This document shows positions 34,920 to 37,284 of a stretch of DNA of 37,284 bases, one piece after another. Every line of letters starts with the position of its first letter. Position 1 is the stretch's first letter. The stretch is taken from the NCBI GenBank assembly GCA_038214085.1, contig JBBQSF010000010.1, positions 1-37,284 on the forward strand. Reading direction: 5' to 3'. Origin of the DNA: JBBQSF01 sp038214085 (lineage in GTDB: Bacteria; Bacteroidota; Bacteroidia; Bacteroidales; CG2-30-32-10). Under the pieces are notes generated by a model, which did no database searches, was not told the origin of the DNA, and saw only the letters and a list, made by a program, of their open reading frames with translations. Made by a program: the position numbers and the translations under genes.

Positions 34920-35801
34920 ATGTTTGTTGATTATTATAAAATTCTGGGGTTAGATAAAAAGGCGACACAGAAGGATATCAAAGATGCCTACCGGAAGTTA
35001 GCCCGAAAACATCACCCGGATCTGAATCCGAATGATAAAGATTCGAAGAAAAATTTTCAGCAGATCAATGAAGCGAATGAGGTTTTGAGTGATCCAGAAA
35101 AGCGCAAGAAATACGATCAGTACGGAAAGGATTGGCAGCATGCGGAGGAATTTGAAAGAGCAAAGCAATACCAGGGACAATCGTCAAATTCGCGTGAACC
35201 AAGTTATTCTGGGGGGCAATCCGAAGGTGATTTTTCTGATTTTTTTGAATCTATGTTTGGTGGGGCAGGCAGAAGTCGGAAAGTAAAGTACAGAGGCGAA
35301 GATTACAACGCTGAAATTCATCTCGAGCTCATTGATGCTTACGAAACGCACAAACAAACATTGACAGTAAACGGAAAAAATATCCGGATTACGATCCCAG
35401 CTGGAATTGAAAACGGGCAGACAATAAAAATTCCAGGATATGGTGGACAGGGAATAAACGGCGGACCAAATGGAGAATTATATATTACATTTTCCATAGC
35501 CAATCATGCTAAATTTAAACGTTTAGGAAGTAATTTGTACACCACAGTTGATCTAGATTTATACACAGCCGTATTGGGCGGAGATATTTCCATAGATACC
35601 CTGGACGGAAAAGTGAAACTGAAAGTTAAAGCCGAAACACAAAACGGAACCAAGATTAAGTTAAACGGAAAAGGATTTCCTGTTTATAAAAATAAGGAGC
35701 AATTCGGCGATTTATATATTACATATACAATCAAAATTCCAACACATTTAACTGAAAAAGAAAAAGAATTGTTTTCTGAATTAGCTAAATCTAAATCTTA
35801 A
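34920..35801 (+). CDS. cbpA: J-domain co-chaperone, CbpA type
   Basis: A 293-residue type II DnaJ homologue. J domain at 1-70 (DYYKILGLDKKATQKDIKDA, HPD at residues 32-34, QINEANEVLSDPEKRKKYDQ), then a Gly/Ser-rich linker with FSDFFESMFGG. Two C-terminal beta-sandwich peptide-binding domains follow (DYNAEIHLELIDAYETHKQT, IPAGIENGQTIKIPGYGGQG, DLYTAVLGGDISIDTLDGKV). There is no Cys-rich zinc domain, which separates it from DnaJ. It delivers clients to DnaK and stimulates its ATPase. The ATG at 34920 gives the normal N-terminus. The next gene, encoding a CbpM-like modulator, begins 11 bases after the stop, which supports the CbpA call. Confidence 0.9.
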   Translation: MFVDYYKILGLDKKATQKDIKDAYRKLARKHHPDLNPNDKDSKKNFQQINEANEVLSDPEKRKKYDQYGKDWQHAEEFERAKQYQGQSSNSREPSYSGGQSEGDFSDFFESMFGGAGRSRKVKYRGEDYNAEIHLELIDAYETHKQTLTVNGKNIRITIPAGIENGQTIKIPGYGGQGINGGPNGELYITFSIANHAKFKRLGSNLYTTVDLDLYTAVLGGDISIDTLDGKVKLKVKAETQNGTKIKLNGKGFPVYKNKEQFGDLYITYTIKIPTHLTEKEKELFSELAKSKS

Positions 35802-35812
35802 AATTCAGATCA

Positions 35813-36112
35813 ATGAATATGAAAAATTTGATATCAGCAAATGAATTCTGCGCCAACCATAACATTGAGATTTCATTTATTAGTTCATTGCAAAAAATCG
35901 GACTGATAGAAATTACGACTATTCATGAAATATATTTTATTCATGCAAGTCAGTTGCGGCAATTGGAAAAAATTGTTCATTTATATTACGAGTTGAATAT
36001 TAATCTGGAAGGTATTGAGACCATCAATTATTTATTGCAGCGAATGAACAATATGCATGATGAAATTACTATGCTAAAAAATCAACTTCGCCTATACCAA
36101 GGCGATGAATAG
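35813..36112 (+). CDS. cbpM: CbpM-like chaperone modulator
   Basis: 99 residues. It has the CbpM pattern: an N-terminal MerR-like helix-turn-helix remnant (MKNLISANEFCANHNIEISF, ISSLQKIGLIEITTIHEIYF), then LRQLEKIVHLYYELNINLEG and a C-terminal helix (NYLLQRMNNMHDEITMLKNQ). In E. coli CbpM binds the J domain of CbpA and inhibits it. Start is the ATG at 35813 or the one at 35819, which better matches the family. It is the second gene of the pair with cbpA. Confidence 0.82.
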   Translation: MNMKNLISANEFCANHNIEISFISSLQKIGLIEITTIHEIYFIHASQLRQLEKIVHLYYELNINLEGIETINYLLQRMNNMHDEITMLKNQLRLYQGDE

Positions 36113-36163
36113 GCTATGGTAGTTCGCATTTCCCGGATGGTGATTATTCGCATTGAATTGTAT

Positions 36164-36314
36164 GCCCCGGATGGCGCTCGTAAAATTCAATAAGTTCCCG
36201 CTCTTCCCCCGACGAGTGCATTAAGAAATAACGCGCCATAATAATAATTATTCATTAAAACATAATTTGTATTTTTGTTAGCTATGGAAATGCATACACA
36301 CTTTTTGGGGCGAG
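36164..36314 (+). repeat. Direct repeat, copy 1 (151 bases)
   Basis: Nearly identical to 37024-37175, with four single-base differences up to the short stretch agc/aggt, where one base is inserted. It begins gccccggatggcgctcg and ends ctttttggggcgag. It contains a promoter-like TATTTTTG (36270-36277). The spacer from the cbpM stop (36113) to the next gene (36352) holds nothing else. Confidence 0.9.
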
Positions 36315-36351
36315 GAATTTTAAAAGGGTTTAAATATCAAGATACAACAAA

Positions 36352-36855
36352 ATGATGAAAAAGAAATTAATTAGATACATTTTATTGTTATTCTCAACTT
36401 TCTATATTTTATATAGTTTATTTTTCCGCATTACTATTTTTACTTTATTTAATTTTTACTCCTTTGATTCTACAGAGGGCAATGAAGGATGGTACCCGTT
36501 AGTAATTAAGAATCCTTTTAAAATTAATAACTTGTATAACAAAATTGATGAATATACGAATTCGAATTATAAAACTATTCAATATAGGAAATTCCAATGT
36601 GATACAACTCTATTAAATCCACCAGATTCTATGTTTCAAACAAAAAGTTTAAAAGAAGAATATATAAAATCTGAAACAAAAATATGTCAGAACTCAATGA
36701 GTAAAAACTTTTTTATAACAGAAGGATACAAAATTATGTCAATTAAAAATGAGAAAGATTCACACTTTGTTTTAATTACCTTTAAAGAAAGCCTTGATGA
36801 TATTGTATTTGTTTTTGATGAAAAGTTCGAAAGAATAATAAATGTTTTGTATTAA
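36352..36855 (+). CDS. Small membrane-anchored protein of unknown function, immunity-protein candidate
   Basis: 167 residues. One hydrophobic helix near the N-terminus (about 8-34, LIRYILLLFSTFYILYSLFF), with no lipobox and no clear cleavage site, so it is probably an inner-membrane anchor with a soluble domain of about 130 residues outside the cytoplasm. That domain has three Cys (FQCDTT, TKICQN) and a beta-hairpin-like end (DSHFVLITFKESLDDIVFVF). I do not recognise a family. RHS homology begins immediately after its stop codon, and it lies between two copies of a direct repeat, so it may be an immunity protein left behind by toxin-module exchange. That is inference. Confidence 0.6.
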   Translation: MMKKKLIRYILLLFSTFYILYSLFFRITIFTLFNFYSFDSTEGNEGWYPLVIKNPFKINNLYNKIDEYTNSNYKTIQYRKFQCDTTLLNPPDSMFQTKSLKEEYIKSETKICQNSMSKNFFITEGYKIMSIKNEKDSHFVLITFKESLDDIVFVFDEKFERIINVLY

Positions 36856-37084
36856 AAATTACTTTGGTGCTAGATACTACGATAGTGATTTAAGCATTTG
36901 GTTGAGTGTTGACCCGTTGGCTGGGAAATATCCGAGCATGAGTGCGTATATGTATTGTGCGGAGAATCCTGTTATGTTGGTGGATCCGGATGGGATGGAT
37001 ATTGAAATTCCACCTGGTGTCGAGCCCCAGATGGCGCTCGTAAAATTCAATAAGTTCGCGCTCTTCCCCCGACGAGTGTATTAA
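36842..37084 (+). pseudogene. Orphan RHS-repeat core fragment
   Basis: 80 residues. NYFGARYYDSDLSIWLSVDP, then AYMYCAENPVMLVDPDGMDI, is the conserved C-terminal end of the RHS core, which closes the protein shell just before the variable toxin tip. The large upstream RHS shell is absent; the homology starts at about residue 6, right after the stop of the preceding gene. After DPDG only a short tail remains (MDIEIPPGVEPQ), and from 37024 the frame reads into repeat copy 2 and stops at 37084. The ATG at 36842 overlaps the previous gene by 14 bases and may not be used. It looks like a displaced tip junction or a decayed fragment rather than a working toxin. Confidence 0.8.
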
Positions 37085-37175
37085 AAAATAACGCGCCATA
37101 ATAATAATTATTCATTAAAACATAATTTGTATTTTTGTTAGGTTATGGAAATGCATACACACTTTTTGGGGCGAG
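37024..37175 (+). repeat. Direct repeat, copy 2 (152 bases)
   Basis: Second copy of 36164-36314, starting at gccccagatggcgctcg inside the RHS fragment and ending at ctttttggggcgag. It carries the same TATTTTTG box (37130-37137). The sequences after the two copies differ completely, so the repeat ends are sharp. Confidence 0.9.
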
Positions 37176-37192
37176 CGCGAACTGGGAATACA

Positions 37193-37211
37193 CTCGGATT
37201 GCAAATCCGAG
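37193..37211. repeat. REP-like hairpin after repeat copy 2
   Basis: ctcggatt (37193-37200) and aatccgag (37204-37211) form a perfect 8-bp stem around a three-base loop (gca). A second small inverted repeat, ttcagca/tgctgaa (37249-37255 and 37264-37270), lies near the window end. The remaining bases to 37284 hold no gene that I can support. Confidence 0.55.
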
Positions 37212-37284
37212 CGAGCTGGGTTGAAAATGCAGAAGATTATTTATTTAGTTCAGCACGAAATTATGCTGAATTAGAAGCTGTTTT

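Noticed and set aside
36842..37084. Active RHS toxin
   Set aside because: Only the last part of the core remains and the tip is a short tail running into a repeat; no toxin domain is visible.
36164..37175. Insertion sequence or CRISPR array at the right end
   Set aside because: No transposase, no terminal inverted repeats, and only two copies of one long direct repeat.

Overview
The window looks like chromosomal DNA of an AT-rich, probably uncultured member of the Bacteroidota (Bacteroidales-like). The signs are three proteins with type IX secretion (T9SS) C-terminal tails, promoter-like TAnnTTTG boxes, few Shine-Dalgarno sequences, an ECF sigma/anti-sigma-like pair, the zapA - 6S RNA - rny order, and an RHS core fragment of Bacteroidota type.

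Layout. 1-924 holds no gene, only hairpins and short repeats. 925-4681 (minus) carries shikimate kinase, a large T9SS-exported protein of unknown function, and a cell-surface 'tail-fibre-like' gene broken by a single-base frameshift in a G5 tract. 4926-15523 (plus) is a tightly packed surface-polysaccharide cluster: Wzx-type flippase, three O-antigen polymerase/ligase-type membrane proteins (two clearly paralogous), three glycosyltransferases, a D-glucuronyl C5-epimerase-like protein, a sugar epimerase/dehydratase and a short NeuD-like acyltransferase. Several genes overlap by 1-29 bases, so it is probably one operon. 15691-25350 is a nitrogen/carbon block: two glutamate dehydrogenases that differ in the coenzyme-binding loop flank two large tandem proteins. 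Each of these fuses receiver-like domains to the ATP-grasp half of PEP synthase, but lacks the phosphohistidine and PEP/pyruvate domains.

25450-28725 (plus) is an ECF sigma-factor operon with an exported protein, a likely anti-sigma factor and a T9SS-tailed protein. A bidirectional terminator separates it from a minus-strand housekeeping block: rny (RNase Y), a 6S RNA, zapA and a small coiled-coil protein, read from a well-formed promoter at 31213-31244. Upstream lie a GldN-like lipoprotein and a sortilin/BNR-repeat T9SS protein (31275-34402). 34920-36112 (plus) is a cbpA-cbpM co-chaperone pair. The right end (36164-37284) is mosaic: two near-identical 151/152-base direct repeats enclose a small membrane-anchored protein and an orphan RHS core fragment, which looks like the debris of a polymorphic-toxin locus.

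The most distinctive content is the GDH / receiver-ATP-grasp / GDH block, the polysaccharide cluster with a C5-epimerase and duplicated polymerase/ligase genes, and the RHS-derived cassette between direct repeats. All functions are read from sequence motifs by eye; no database search was run.
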